A stretch of 64,000 bases of DNA from Bubalus kerabau (lineage: Eukaryota; Chordata; Mammalia; Artiodactyla; Bovidae). Below are positions 35,901 to 46,745 of this stretch, in pieces. A program made the translations under genes and the position numbers. The stretch is taken from positions 111,910,001 through 111,974,000 of the forward strand of contig NC_073624.1 in assembly GCF_029407905.1 (NCBI RefSeq). The letters are read 5' to 3'. The stretch's first letter is position 1, and every line of letters starts with the position of its first letter. Under the pieces are notes generated by a model, which was not told where the DNA came from, ran no database searches, and was given only the letters and a program-made list of their open reading frames with translations.

Positions 35901-37244
35901 ATTCAAAAATTGGAAAGCAATTTGATCAATAAAAATTTAAACTGTGTGGGAAAGGCTTTTTTTTTTTTTTTTAAAGAATCATTAATCTGTTCAATTATAA
36001 ATCAGGAGAATGAGGGAAATAGAGAACATTCTGTGCAGGTGGTTCTTCCCAGTGGGTATTTCAGTGATGCACCCTTCAGAGGCCCAGCGTTCTCTCGGCT
36101 GCTGGCATATCCCATTGGCCTGCTTCCCCTCTGGGTAGATGAAGAGACCCAAGCCTCTTACTAAAATTCATCTGCTGAGTCCCATTCCCTTGGGACATGT
36201 AACTCTACGATAAGTTAAGTAATTAAAAACTCAATCATTTGGTAGCTCTGTCACTTGGAAGCTAAGGGACTCGGAGGAAGTTATTCAATGTAAGATTCAT
36301 TAAAATGGCCTCTTAAGGAAATTAAATAAGAAAAAATAGGCAAAACTTAAAATATGTGGCAATTGATGAGCACTCAAGAGTAACAGTAGTCGTGTTGGTA
36401 TAATAGTCGCAATATTAATGGCAGATATTTTTATGCAATATCTTGTTAAGTGATTCCTGAAGAAGTACAGGGGCCTCATGCTCGACTTTCAGTTCCACTC
36501 TGTAGGCCCAGGGTGCTTTTGGGCATTTCTCTAGAAGGCTTCGAGCTGGAGAGTGCTGATGCAGAGGAGGCAGATTGCAAACCTACACCCAGCGTACACT
36601 TTCACATCAACCCAACCAATTCCTTAATTTTTTGTTTTAATACAGTGTTCTGCATTCATTGAAAGAAAAATATCCACAGCTTTAAAAACAAAGATTGAAG
36701 CCACTGTTTCTGAAAGAAATGGTCCATGACAGTGGGAAGGTGACAGGTCTGGGGGCGTGTTCGGGGAGGCTGCTCCCGCAGGTCTGACCACCTGGGGCAT
36801 CTGCCTCCTCTGCTCCACTCTGTGTCAGGCTGACCTCTTGGGAGGAGAAGCAGGCCCGGGGGCTGCGTCACAGGAGGGCTATTGGTAGGATCGGCCTGTC
36901 AGAGAGAGGCTGTGCTTGCGTGTACCTCAGCAGGGGCGCCACTCAGAGTCAGAACATATAAAGCGTATCTCTCCTCTGCCTTCGTGAGGAAAAACAGAGT
37001 CATCTGGAATTGAGAGGAAAAAATGTTTTACTTTTGAGATGTTTCCAAACTGATTTTTTAAGAATTTAATCTTAGGGAATAACTGTGTCTTTTCCATCCT
37101 CATTTGATAATTGCTTCCTTTGCAAACATCAATTTTTTTGCCTGTGGAAGACTGCATGAACGATAGCGCCTAAAATACTCCTCGCTGTTCTCATAAAGCA
37201 GGTGCTCCTTTGATATTTTTAGCATATTGTAGTTGACAAATGGA
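35901..37244. other. Unassigned sequence before the inferred terminal exon
   Basis: 36740-36960 is clearly more GC-rich than its surroundings and ends with ACATATAAAGCG. No repeat or coding frame recognised; possible conserved noncoding sequence. Confidence 0.4.
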
Positions 37245-37287
37245 TACTAATCACTGGTCTCTCTTCACTCTCCCTCCACCCTTTCAG
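37245..37287 (+). other. LIN7A: Branch site, pyrimidine tract and 3' splice site
   Basis: TACTAAT at 37245-37251 matches the strongest form of the branch-point consensus. The following 36 nt are rich in C and T (CTCTTCACTCTCCCTCCACC at 37261-37280) and end in CTTTCAG with no earlier AG after the branch region. This is one of the best acceptor-like strings in the window. Confidence 0.55.
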
Positions 37288-39920
37288 GTCCTTGATGCTC
37301 CTTGATCAAACACTCGATTGTCACAAATTTGAAACCGTGCTTCAGAATCCCAGCACATAGTAGAGGAAAAGACAACACTAATTATACCTGTCAAGAAACT
37401 GTGAACACGTGGTGTATAAATTCTTTACCAAGACAACTCGACACCTTCTTTCTCTGGGGCTGAACCCCCGCCGCTCACGTGCTCTTTCCACACACCGACC
37501 TTCCATTCACGGCAGTGAGAATTCTCAGTGTGTGAAGGGAGAGGTTTTCCAGTCTGCAGACGGAAACAGTACAAGAAGAATAAAGTCTGTGACTTTCACA
37601 TAAATCACCAAGGCCAGGGTTAAGTGAATCTTGGGTCTATAGCTTTTCCAGAGATTAATAAATCCCTTAGTAGGCTATAGTTCAAACTGCATCAGTTCAA
37701 GGTTGTCGCTACTTAAAAGAAAGCTACACATTGCCCCTCACCTAGACCTGTTCCGCATCTGTAATGCTGAGTTGTCCGAATGAGAATTCCAGTTAATTGC
37801 AAATTCAACCTCTGTTCCCTCCTGAAAATGGCAAGTTATTATACTGTATTTATAATCTATTCAGGTTCTAGAATCAATTGGCTTTTTATTTTCCATTTCC
37901 ATGAATTTTATTATGCATTAATAGGCAATTTCAGCTCAACTTTTAGTTTGTTAGAAGCAAGGATAGAAAATGCTAGTACTACTTGTTTTTTTATTTAAGT
38001 TTTGTATCCTTATTAGTTCTAACAAGATAATGTTTATTTATTCCACAAAGTAAATATTATCAGAGTATATTTGCTACAAAATTAGGTCTTTTCTTACCAA
38101 GTATTATGAATCTGGCAAGAGAATACAAACAAGGATGAACGGATCCTCATATAATATTTATATATAACCCTTCTCTAAATATTTTTTGTTAACTTTATAT
38201 TTTTGACTGATAAACCGAAGAAATCTCAACTCTTTTTACCTACACCGATATTTTAAAGCCTAGGGCTTTACAAAACTAAATTATAGATGTGCATATATAT
38301 ACAGAAATACATCATACAAAATCTAGATCAGTTTTCTCAAATATACAATGGATATTTTTGGCAATATAAGATCAAAAGTGTAATTCCTTTTCAAATTAGG
38401 CATATAGAAACCAGTGATATTAATATTGTGAGTGAAAAGTTACTGCTGCTTCCAGGGTGAAGATATACCTACTTCATTACACATGTTCATGTAGGTGAAT
38501 GGATAGTGAGACATCTTCTTTCAGAAAGTATCATATACTGGAAAATTACCTGTTGGAGGCACCTATACTGATCATAACTTTTAACTTGTGAATCTAGGCA
38601 CATAAGTCTGATTTTACTTTATGGCATTAGCAGGAAGCAATAATTATTTGGGCACTTAAATACCTGAGCCACACACATGTACCCGAAGAAAGAATAAATG
38701 TCCAGTTGAAACATTCTAGAGAGATCATTAACACGGAGGGAAATATTTGAATATTCCCTTTCCTCAAATGCAGCCATTGACTCCCCAAGAGACAATTATA
38801 TTTCACATTTCAGATAGTCCCCCAAATTAGAAATTTAAGCAGCTCAGTTTAGGAACTGTTTTCTTGAAAATAAAACCAGTTGGAACCACCACACATGTTT
38901 CATTTTGCCCTTTCCGGTGGTCATTACAGTCAGTATCAAATTCTCCTATTCATAGTCCATCACTCAGCAGAGGACAGACAGTAAGGAAACCAGGAGGTGA
39001 GCCTATTTCAGCAGTGTCCTGCCATGGTAACAGATTCCCATCCCTGCACACATAGCATTTTTTACTAGAGAGAATGGAGCTGGGGGAGTGGGGGGAGGGG
39101 GGCAAGGGTGAGGACCCTGAATGTTATGTAAAATAGGTTTACAAAAGAGATAAGCATGACTAAAGGGAATGAATGGAGAATATGTGAGTAGTATTCAGTT
39201 TGAAAGAGGTAGTTCTCATTTTTATAAGAAAAATTTAATAAAACATATATTTTAGTTATCATTTAACAGAAAAATATTAAAGTTATTCAGGCTATGCCAC
39301 ATACTCTCATAAAGGGAAATCATTGCACCCTTATAATGAGGAAATGGTCATTTCAACACATCTCAGTACATTGTATAAATTTGGAGCTTAAGGTATATTT
39401 TCATTTAGCTGTAAGTGGTTGGTTAATATTAAATTATCATGTGTTTTCACATCAGCATAAATATTGTCATGGTGTTACAGAAGCAACTGTCAAATGAGCA
39501 GATAGCTTACATTGGTGTTTTTAGAAGTCTTTGTATTTTATGCTTCATTTGCATAATATTAAGTGCTAATAAATGTATGCCAAGTCATCTAAGTGAAGGG
39601 GTAGTCCGTCACACCTAAGGCATCTAAGGGCACATTACATGTCACATTGGTTCTGCTTACAAATGACCAGCCAAATGGCCAGTTTTCTTTAGTAAGATCT
39701 AGTTGTTGAAATGTAAGCCTTCCTGTGAAGTTTACATCAAAAGTAGCCATCCCTAAGACTTAGAGAGATCCCTTGTGGTTCCCTAAAGGTTCACTGAAGC
39801 CAGAGGGAAAAGGAAAAAAATTACTACAACTTGTATTAATGCTTTTTATTATTACTGATCACATTAGAGCCACTGAGATGTCCAAAACCATATCAAAATA
39901 AAGACATAGGTTGCTCCTAT
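37288..39920 (+). other. LIN7A: Candidate terminal 3'-UTR exon of LIN7A (3' end uncertain)
   Basis: Starts at the base after the strong acceptor at 37287. The next ~3.4 kb is AT-rich, has no long open frame and shows no interspersed repeat that I recognise until about 40.7 kb, which is typical of a constrained UTR. AATAAA signals occur at 37579, 37657, 38693, 39568, 39897 and 41057, so the end could lie anywhere from about 37.6 to 41.1 kb; the end given here follows the 39897 signal. No splice or expression evidence can be seen in DNA alone. Confidence 0.4.
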
Positions 39921-40739
39921 ATGAAGCTCAAACTTTAATATCATAAACAAATGAGGTATTAAAAGGGTGAAAATGTTTTGTAACTATTCATCAGTGAAAT
40001 TTAGTGCTTTCCCTTGACCTGGTTGGTAGCCAGATTTTTCTAAACTCTTTCCTGCTATAATTTTTGAAGGCAAAATACACAAAGCATAGTTCACTGAAAG
40101 AATCCTCAAACCTTTTCATTGAGGCATTTACATTTTGATTCTGTTGCTATTTGAAATAGAACATCCACAGGGAGATAATGGGCTGAAATTACAATTGACT
40201 TTGGAAAGAATAACAGATTTTGTGCTTCCTCAATCATATAATCAATAGGGAATTCTCTAGTTATGTGAACTACCACTATCTTTTAAGACAATGCTGAGAT
40301 CTAAATGCAAAATCTATCATTCAGGAGCCTTTTAAGAATTCAAGGCTGTCTCTGAGGAACTTAGCTAGAGATGGATTACACTAATTACAAATGCAGTTTT
40401 CAACCGTGACAAATCAAAGTGATCTGATCTCAGTTCATTTTACTAAGCTGTGCCCATAGGACTCTGAGATATTGAGCTATTTTGTCTACATTATTTTTTA
40501 ACATCTATAGGTATTTGTGGATATGTCAATAATGTCTGCATTTCTCATCTTTTGGCTAGTTTGGATTTATCATGAACACAGGTTTTTAGTAAGACCAGCT
40601 TTCATAGCATCATGAAGTAGAAATCAATGCTCCAGAGATTCAGGGAGACCAACATAAGGGAAAATCTCCCAAAACATGGAGGTAGTCTTGCCCATCTCAT
40701 CCCTCTCTAGATTATAAAATCTCTGAGAAAGGGCTGTGA

Positions 40740-40850
40740 CTGCCTTGTGGACTGCTGTCTCCTATCATCTGGAAAAATGCCCAGCACAATAGAGGCACTC
40801 AGTTAATATTTATTGAATGAATAAACAATTACATAAATGAATGAAATTAA
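40740..40850 (+). mobile_element. L2/MIR 3'-end relic
   Basis: 'ggactgctgtctcctatcatctgg', GCCCAGCACAATAGAGGCAC, 'tcagttaatatttattgaatgaataaac' is the sense 3' terminus of L2-type elements. Confidence 0.65.
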
Positions 40851-41354
40851 ATGAGTTTTACCTTTTGATAATTTGAAAAAAATCACCAATTTATTTTATA
40901 CTGATGGGCATTATAATTTCTGAATTACATAATTAGAACCAGAATTGACTCTTCATACTTTTTAGATATATGAATTTGAAATCAGTTACTTCCAAGGGTT
41001 CAAGGGTTTGAGAACACTTAGATAGGCATGTTTGCATATTCAGAGTTTTTACAATGAATAAAACTCAGCCTTTCTTGTTATTTTTGAAAGCTCCCTGAGT
41101 TATGATCCATACATGGAACTCCATTTATAAACTTTGTAAAATATAATATTTTAATTTTTAAAAAAGAAAATTTAAATTATCAAGCATATTATTAATAATA
41201 TGTCCTTCAATGTTCATGAACAACTTTTCTCTAAGGCAATTCATTGATTAGAGACACCATCTCTAAATCTCCTGCTTTCAAAAAAATCACTTTTCCTTTC
41301 TCATTTGATCCTTAGAATATATATGAGCTAAAGATTAATCACATAGCAATTAAG

Positions 41355-41440
41355 ACTTTTCCATGTGTTTATTCATCTAACAAACATTTATTGTGTGCCT
41401 ACTATATGCTAGGTTTTGGGTGTAAAATGGCAAACAAGAC
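41355..41440 (-). mobile_element. L2 3'-end remnant
   Basis: Antisense L2 terminus: ATCTAACAAACATTTATTGT followed by 'gtgcctactatatgctaggttttgggtgtaaaatggcaaacaagacag'. Confidence 0.8.
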
Positions 41441-41699
41441 AGATCTAGCCACCCCTTGGAGTTTGCTGTGAGGAACTCAACACTTGGTCTAGCAGTTAAC
41501 TAGAGTTTACCATCTCATGGTTCCTTCTTCACAGCTGATAGGAGAAATGAAATCCCTTATGCCATGGAAATCATAAAAGGCTCTCTGCACATATTTATGT
41601 AAGCTTGTTTTTCTAAAATACCACACAAATATGCTGCTCAAGGAATCCAAAACCATAGTTAGATGCCACTGAGGTAGGTACTAATTTATTCATGACTGA

Positions 41700-41905
41700 C
41701 ACATAGCTCTTAACTAAGTTCTGTGCTCAGGACACTCACAGACTCTATCACTGAATCCCTTCAACAACTCTCTTTAGTAGGTTCCATTTTATCGACAAGA
41801 AAACTAAAGCACAGGTATGTGACCTGTCCAAGGTCACACAGCAGATGGAACTGGGATTTGAACCCACACAGTGTAACACAAGAGCTCATATGTCTTCGCA
41901 TTTTC
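41700..41905 (-). mobile_element. MIR SINE remnant
   Basis: Antisense MIR: 'ctctatcactgaatcccttcaac', 'tccattttatcgacaagaaaactaaagcacagg', TGACCTGTCCAAGGTCACAC, 'agcagatggaactgggatttgaaccca'. Core well kept. Confidence 0.88.
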
Positions 41906-43188
41906 TGTGGCTTGGGGGATACCATTACATTAAAATAAATGTGTCACTGTATATAAGAAGTACTTTGAAATTGTAGTATACAAAGAGATTAGTGAAGTGT
42001 GATCAGCAAACCACAGCAGTGGCAGAAACAGAGTGGGAACTCAATCTTATGTTGCAGCTTACTCTCATGAAGGATATATCAAGCCAGGGAAATGGATAAA
42101 CATACAGATTCAGACAGTTTCTGACATGCGATAAATATTGCAATGACTTTTCAGAATTATTTATTGTTAGCCACTGTGTCTATTTGGTGCTACAAAAAAA
42201 CCTGAAAGAAACAAAATCCCTTGCTATAAGGGCTTATCATAAATACACAGTGTGGAGATGAGTCAAGGATGTTTCACATTTATGGGGAAAGATTGGGCGA
42301 TAGTAATACTATTTTCTCACCATTGCATGTGATTGTGTCTTTCTAATTGTTTTCATTATTTTTCTGAAAGAGCTGCAAAATTGTGCAGTGGTTCAACCTG
42401 ACCAAAGTGGTATTATGCTGCTGGGAAGTAAAAGTACTAGATACCAGATTGGAAGTACTGTCTTCATTATCAAATTTAAATTCTTTTAAAGCATGAAGAT
42501 AGAGGGATTTTTAAATGCTCCAGACGTCTACCTGATTATTTGGATGTTAAGTTTTTCATGTTTCTCCTTTACAGACCACACTGTGAGATCATGCTACTGA
42601 GGGGTTAGGTTCTAAAACCAATGTGAAAGGCAGAAATTGAGATTGGGCTAACATTATTACCACAATCATGTAGATCAGTGTCCATACTTCGCGAGGTGAG
42701 CAAGAACTGACGCCTTTGGGAAAAGTAAACTCACAGCTCCCATCTCAGTCATCAAACAAGAGGAATCATATTCATTATTTAAATTTGTTCTCTCTCTGGC
42801 CACTCACAGTTAAATGAGCATGTGATGCAACTTAAATGCTGGTTCCTATTTGTGGAAGCAAGGAGTCTTCTTATGAAGATTTTTTATTATCTCCTCATTC
42901 TTTCCTATTACCAACTGATTACTCCTTTAAATAATTAAAATTTTGGAAAGTTTAATTTCACATGTAATACAGCACTAGGGAAACTCATAAGCCTTTTGTC
43001 TAAAGCCATACTTTATTTCTACTTCTCTCAACACCTTTATTTTTACTGGAGATACTGCTATTCTCTGTACAGATTTACTGATCTTCCTTATTTGTCATTC
43101 ACATCAGTTCTTAGATTCTTTAGATTTTTACTTTGGGAAAGTCTCCAACTGTCTTCTCTTACACATTTTTTAATATTCCTACCTATGA
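41906..43188. other. Unassigned intergenic sequence
   Basis: No repeat or gene recognised. It ends the long stretch without ruminant-specific insertions. Confidence 0.45.
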
Positions 43189-43299
43189 ATGGGATTCCCT
43201 GGTGGCTCAGATGGTAAAGCGTCTGCCTGCAATGCAGGAGACCTGGGTTCGATCCCTGGGTTGGGAAGATCCCCTGGAGAAGGAAATGGCAACCCACTC
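43189..43299 (+). mobile_element. Bov-tA SINE, head only (3'-truncated)
   Basis: Excellent match to the tRNA-derived head: GGGATTCCCTGGTGGCTCAG, B box GGTTCGATCCC, then GGAGAAGGAAATGGCAACCC, stopping abruptly at CACTC before the Bov-A body. Loss of the 3' part cannot come from ordinary 5' truncation, so a later deletion or an atypical insertion is likely. Confidence 0.9.
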
Positions 43300-43737
43300 T
43301 TTTGTGAGCTTTAAACTCTTTTCCCAATTAGCATGTATACCCATATATATTTCCCTATATCTTGATGCTTGATAACCCCCCCTGCATTTATTCCTTTGCT
43401 CAAAATCCTCTAAGGGGGCCCTCAAAAAAAAATGTAAGATTTCTACTCAAGACTCTAAACCAAAATACTAACATGATGATGGAAAAGAACTTTATAGTGT
43501 CATCCCTTCACAAAGGTAAAACATAGAACATGAAATGTGATGGTATGAAAATCTGGTACATGGTCTATGAAATACCATCATGGGGGTTCTATGACACTGA
43601 AAAATATTGCAAGTTTTTCTTCAAGATGAAATCAAATGCAATGAGAGACTACCAGTGTTCTGTGGTGAAGATACAGGACTATATTAGATTATGACCTAAA
43701 AATTCCAAAATATTTGCTTGTGGTGGTGATGGTTGTA

Positions 43738-43744
<7 letters not shown>

Positions 43745-43782
<38 letters not shown>

Positions 43783-43783
43783 G
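43745..43783. repeat. (GA)n microsatellite
   Basis: About 19 GA units with a single C interruption; purine tract on the + strand, so triplex-capable. Confidence 0.9.
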
Positions 43784-43810
43784 CGTGCAGGGTTGGGCTA
43801 AGATGCTAAC

Positions 43811-44007
43811 CTTTGTTCAGTTGCTAAGTCATGTCTGACTTGCTTTGACCCCATGGACTGTGGCACAGCAGACTTCACAGTGTTCTCCAGGCAAGAATAC
43901 TGGAGTGGGTTGCCATTTCCTTCTTCAGGGGATCTTCCTGGATCAGGGGTCAAAGCCTCCTACATTGGCAGGCTGATTCTTTAACTCTGAGCCACTAAGG
44001 AAGCCCT
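43811..44007 (-). mobile_element. Bov-tA SINE with target-site duplication
   Basis: Antisense body then the reversed tRNA head ending ACTAAGGAAGCCC. Flanked by ATGCTAAC at 43803-43810 and 44008-44015. Confidence 0.9.
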
Positions 44008-44033
44008 ATGCTAACTTTTTTTTTTTTTTTTTT

Positions 44034-44316
44034 AAGTCGCTCAGTCATGTCTGACTCTTAGCAACAATTCTCCAGGCCAGAATACTGGTGTGGGTAGACT
44101 TTCCCTTCTCCAGGGGATCTTCCCAACCCAGGAATTGAACCCAGGTCTCCCACATTGCAGGCGGATTCTTTACCAGCTGAGCCACAAGGGAAGCCCAAGA
44201 ATACTGAAGTGGGTAGCCTATCCCTTCTCCAGCATATCTTCCCGACCCAGGAATCGAACTGGAGTCTCCTGCATTGCAGTTGGATTCTTTACCAACTGAG
44301 CTATGAAGGAAACCCC
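44034..44316 (-). mobile_element. Bov-tA-type SINE with two tandem tRNA heads
   Basis: Read on the minus strand: one tRNA head with B box (44316 down to about 44215), a short Bov-A start, then a second complete tRNA head (about 44194 to 44100) and a short Bov-A body. Both head modules carry the GGTTC/GAATCGAAC-type B box. A 20-bp poly-T (44014-44033) abuts its 3' end, unusual for Bov-tA. Probably a dimeric subfamily rather than a local accident. Confidence 0.8.
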
Positions 44317-44321
44317 ATGCT

Positions 44322-44455
44322 GCAAGACAGAGAATGGGTAAAAGCGGTATCTAGTTGGGAAATACGCATCTCAAACCATACTTGGGCCTAATGCATGGTT
44401 TGAGATGCGTATTTCCTGACTATATTGCACTGTTTTTACCCATTCTCTGTCTTGC
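44322..44455. repeat. 134-nt inverted repeat (long hairpin)
   Basis: Two perfect 22-bp stems: 44322-44343 pairs with 44434-44455 (GCAAGACAGAGAATGGG... ), and 44358-44379 pairs with 44395-44416 (...ACGCATCTCAAACCAT). Between them is an asymmetric internal loop (14 versus 17 nt); the apical loop is 15 nt (44380-44394). The left arm starts 6 nt after the tandem-head SINE. Not part of any repeat family I know. Confidence 0.92.
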
Positions 44456-44965
44456 CATCCAAGTTGACCACTACCTATTCCTGGAAACTCCCGAACGTTT
44501 CTTCCCCTGAGCTTCTGATTATTTCTGAAATGCCTCTCCTTCCCCTGAAAAACAATCCTCAACTTTCATGGCCCATTTCAGATGGTGCTTCATCCACGAA
44601 GCTTTTTCTAATTTTTCCAGGTCTGATGTTATCTTCTCCATCATCAAATCTCATTGTGGTGTCTGCGCCCCTCCTTAGTGGTTTTCTTTGCTTGTCTTAC
44701 GTATATCCATTTGTGTCTTTATATCTCGATTTCCCCTGAAATGACTAATTACGTATGGCATGGGTGCTTAATATTTCATAAAAGAAATTTCCTTTCACTC
44801 GTCAACTTCACAGAGTTGCTTCCAGATTATTTTGGGGGCTTATCTCAATTCTCAGTAGCTCACTCATGAAGTACATGTGAACTGAGAACTCGACACCAGA
44901 ACTTTTAAAGAGAAAAAAGTCTTAATTATTGAGAAATTTTTATTTTTTTTAAATAGAACATAAAT
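44456..44965. other. Unassigned intergenic sequence
   Basis: No coding or repeat identity; only chance open frames. Confidence 0.45.
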
Positions 44966-45290
44966 ATAAAAACAGAGGCATCACTTTGCCAACCATCACT
45001 AAAGGTCTGTATAGTCAAAGCTATGGTTTTCCCAGTAGTATGTACAGACGTGAGAGTTGGACCATAAAGAACTAAGCACTGAAGAATTGATGCTTTCAAA
45101 TTGTGGTGCTGGAGAAGACTCTAAGAGTCCCCTGGACTGCAAAGGGATCAAACCAGTCAATTCTAAAGGAAATCAACCCTGAATATTCACTGGAAGGACT
45201 GATGCTGAAGCTGTACCTGATGCTGATACTGGCCACCTGATGCAAACAACCACCTCACTGGAAAAAACCCTGAATCTGGAGGTTGATGTA
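44966..45290 (+). mobile_element. BovB 3' fragment, diverged
   Basis: Matches the ORF2 C-terminal block ('gcatcactttgccaaccatc', 'agtcaaagctatggttttccc', 'gaattgatgctttcaaattgtggtgctggagaagactct') with internal deletions and a decayed 3' end lacking the CTGAA tail. Confidence 0.85.
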
Positions 45291-45625
45291 AACAATGTAG
45301 ATGACCATCACCTCCACCAATCCCTCGGCACACGTACACAATGTTTTATTGCTAGCTTATCCCCACATATTTGGTTGCTTATTCCATGGGAGAAATGATG
45401 AAGGCTAAAACTGGGTTTAAAGTCAACAGCCAAACAAGATGGGCACCATGGTACCACTTCCAACTGGACTCTAGTCCTATATTAATGGTCCTCTCCATGG
45501 CTGCTTTCCAAAGGAACACAGAACTACCTACTATTTGTTAGTCCTTCTACACCTCCAGACTCTCCCAAATCACTGCATTTGGAATGGGGGTTTGAGAGAA
45601 TAATTAGTATTGTCTCAACTGCTTT

Positions 45626-46127
45626 CAGTTCAGTTCAGTTCAGTCGCTCAGTCGTGTCTGATTCTTTGTGACCCCATGAACCGCAGCACGCCAGGCCTCC
45701 CTGTCCATCACCAACTCCCGGAGTTCACTCAGACTCATGTCCATCGAGTCGGTGATGCCACCCAGCCATCTCATCCTCTGTTGTCCCCTTTTCCTCCTGC
45801 CCCCAATCCCTCCCAGCATCAGAGTCTTTTCCAATAAGTCAACTCTTCGCATGAGGTGGCCAAAGTACTGGAGTTTCAGCTTTAGCATCATTCCTTCCAA
45901 AGAAATCCCAGGGCTGATCTCCTTCAGAATGGACTGGTTGGATCTCCTTGCAGTCCAAGGGACTCTCAAGTCTTCTCCAACACCACAGTTCAGAAGCATC
46001 AATTCTTCGGTGCTCAGCTTTCTTCACAGTCCAACTCTCACATCCATACATGACCGCAGGGAAAACCATAGCCTTGACTAGATGGACCTTTGTTGGCAAA
46101 GTAATGTCTCTGCTTTTCAATATGCTA
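45626..46127 (-). mobile_element. BovB 3' fragment with 13-bp target-site duplication
   Basis: (CAGTT)n complement at the left, ORF2 C-terminal region to the right, cut at AATATGCTA. Flanked by TCTCAACTGCTTT (45613-45625) and TCTCAATTGCTTT (46128-46140), one mismatch. A clean, 5'-truncated insertion of 502 bp; reading frame broken near 45965. Confidence 0.92.
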
Positions 46128-46140
46128 TCTCAATTGCTTT

Positions 46141-46745
46141 AGCTTACCCTGAAAAATAAAAGTTAATCAAAATCATAACATTTCACTAGTGTTAGTCACA
46201 TATTTGCTTTTTTTTTTTTTTTTTTTGGTGTGGTCAGCACAAAGTTTTATCTGTGTGTGACATTTATATAACAATATGTTCAACATTTAATTTAAATATG
46301 ATATTTATTTAATCCCTTCCTCCCAACCCCAAAGGAAAACCCACATATCCCTAAAGGAAAATTCCCACACTTAGACTAAGAACTACACTTCTTTTTTTTT
46401 TTTTTCTTTTCTTTGTGTTAGAATGATTACAAACAGAACTTCAAGAAATATCCTACATGAATACAATTTCAAATTTCAAAGTGTTTAATTGCTACCTGTC
46501 CAATAAGTCTTGCTTCCTATGGGCTTTTTTTTCATTAACTGTATTGTATCTAAAAGAGCTGTAATAGTGAGAGGCTAATGGCTGCCACAGAAGGAGACCC
46601 TTACCGGGTCTATACCTGAATTTTTGATAACACAACTTTTCCAGCATCTGGTCCTTAGCTTTGCAGACCCAGGCTCATTTTTTTGCCCCCTAGGAAATCT
46701 AGGGACAGTCTCAGCTAACATCTGTCTTTTCAGAATAATTACTAA
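46141..46745. other. Unassigned intergenic sequence with poly-T tracts
   Basis: Long T runs near 46209-46226 and 46391-46405 could be tails of decayed retroposons; no family recognised. Confidence 0.4.

Larger units (their letters stand above)
30782..37287 (+). other. LIN7A: Inferred 3'-UTR intron of LIN7A
   Basis: Seen: the donor TAG|GTAAGAGG begins on the base after the stop codon. The best matching acceptor downstream ends at 37287, with a near-perfect branch motif TACTAAT at 37245-37251 (branch A about 37 nt from the AG), a pyrimidine-rich tract and CTTTCAG|G. Inference: the two are joined, giving a 6,506-nt intron located entirely after the stop. Because the junction would lie at the stop itself (under 50 nt), it should not trigger nonsense-mediated decay. 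Alternative: transcripts read through the donor and end in an unspliced UTR. Old repeats inside are listed separately. Confidence 0.5.

Noticed and set aside
36950..36965. TATA box (ATATAAAG) for a promoter
   Set aside because: No initiator, CpG island or following exon is apparent; single TATA-like words are common in this AT-rich DNA.
43189..44316. tRNA-like sequences with A and B boxes
   Set aside because: They are heads of Bov-tA SINEs followed by the Bov-A body, not free-standing tRNA genes with mature ends.
44966..46127. One BovB with an inversion (like the 15.6-19.1 kb copy)
   Set aside because: The plus-strand piece at 44966 and the minus-strand piece at 45626 cover the same part of ORF2, differ in divergence, and the second has its own target duplication, so they are two insertions.
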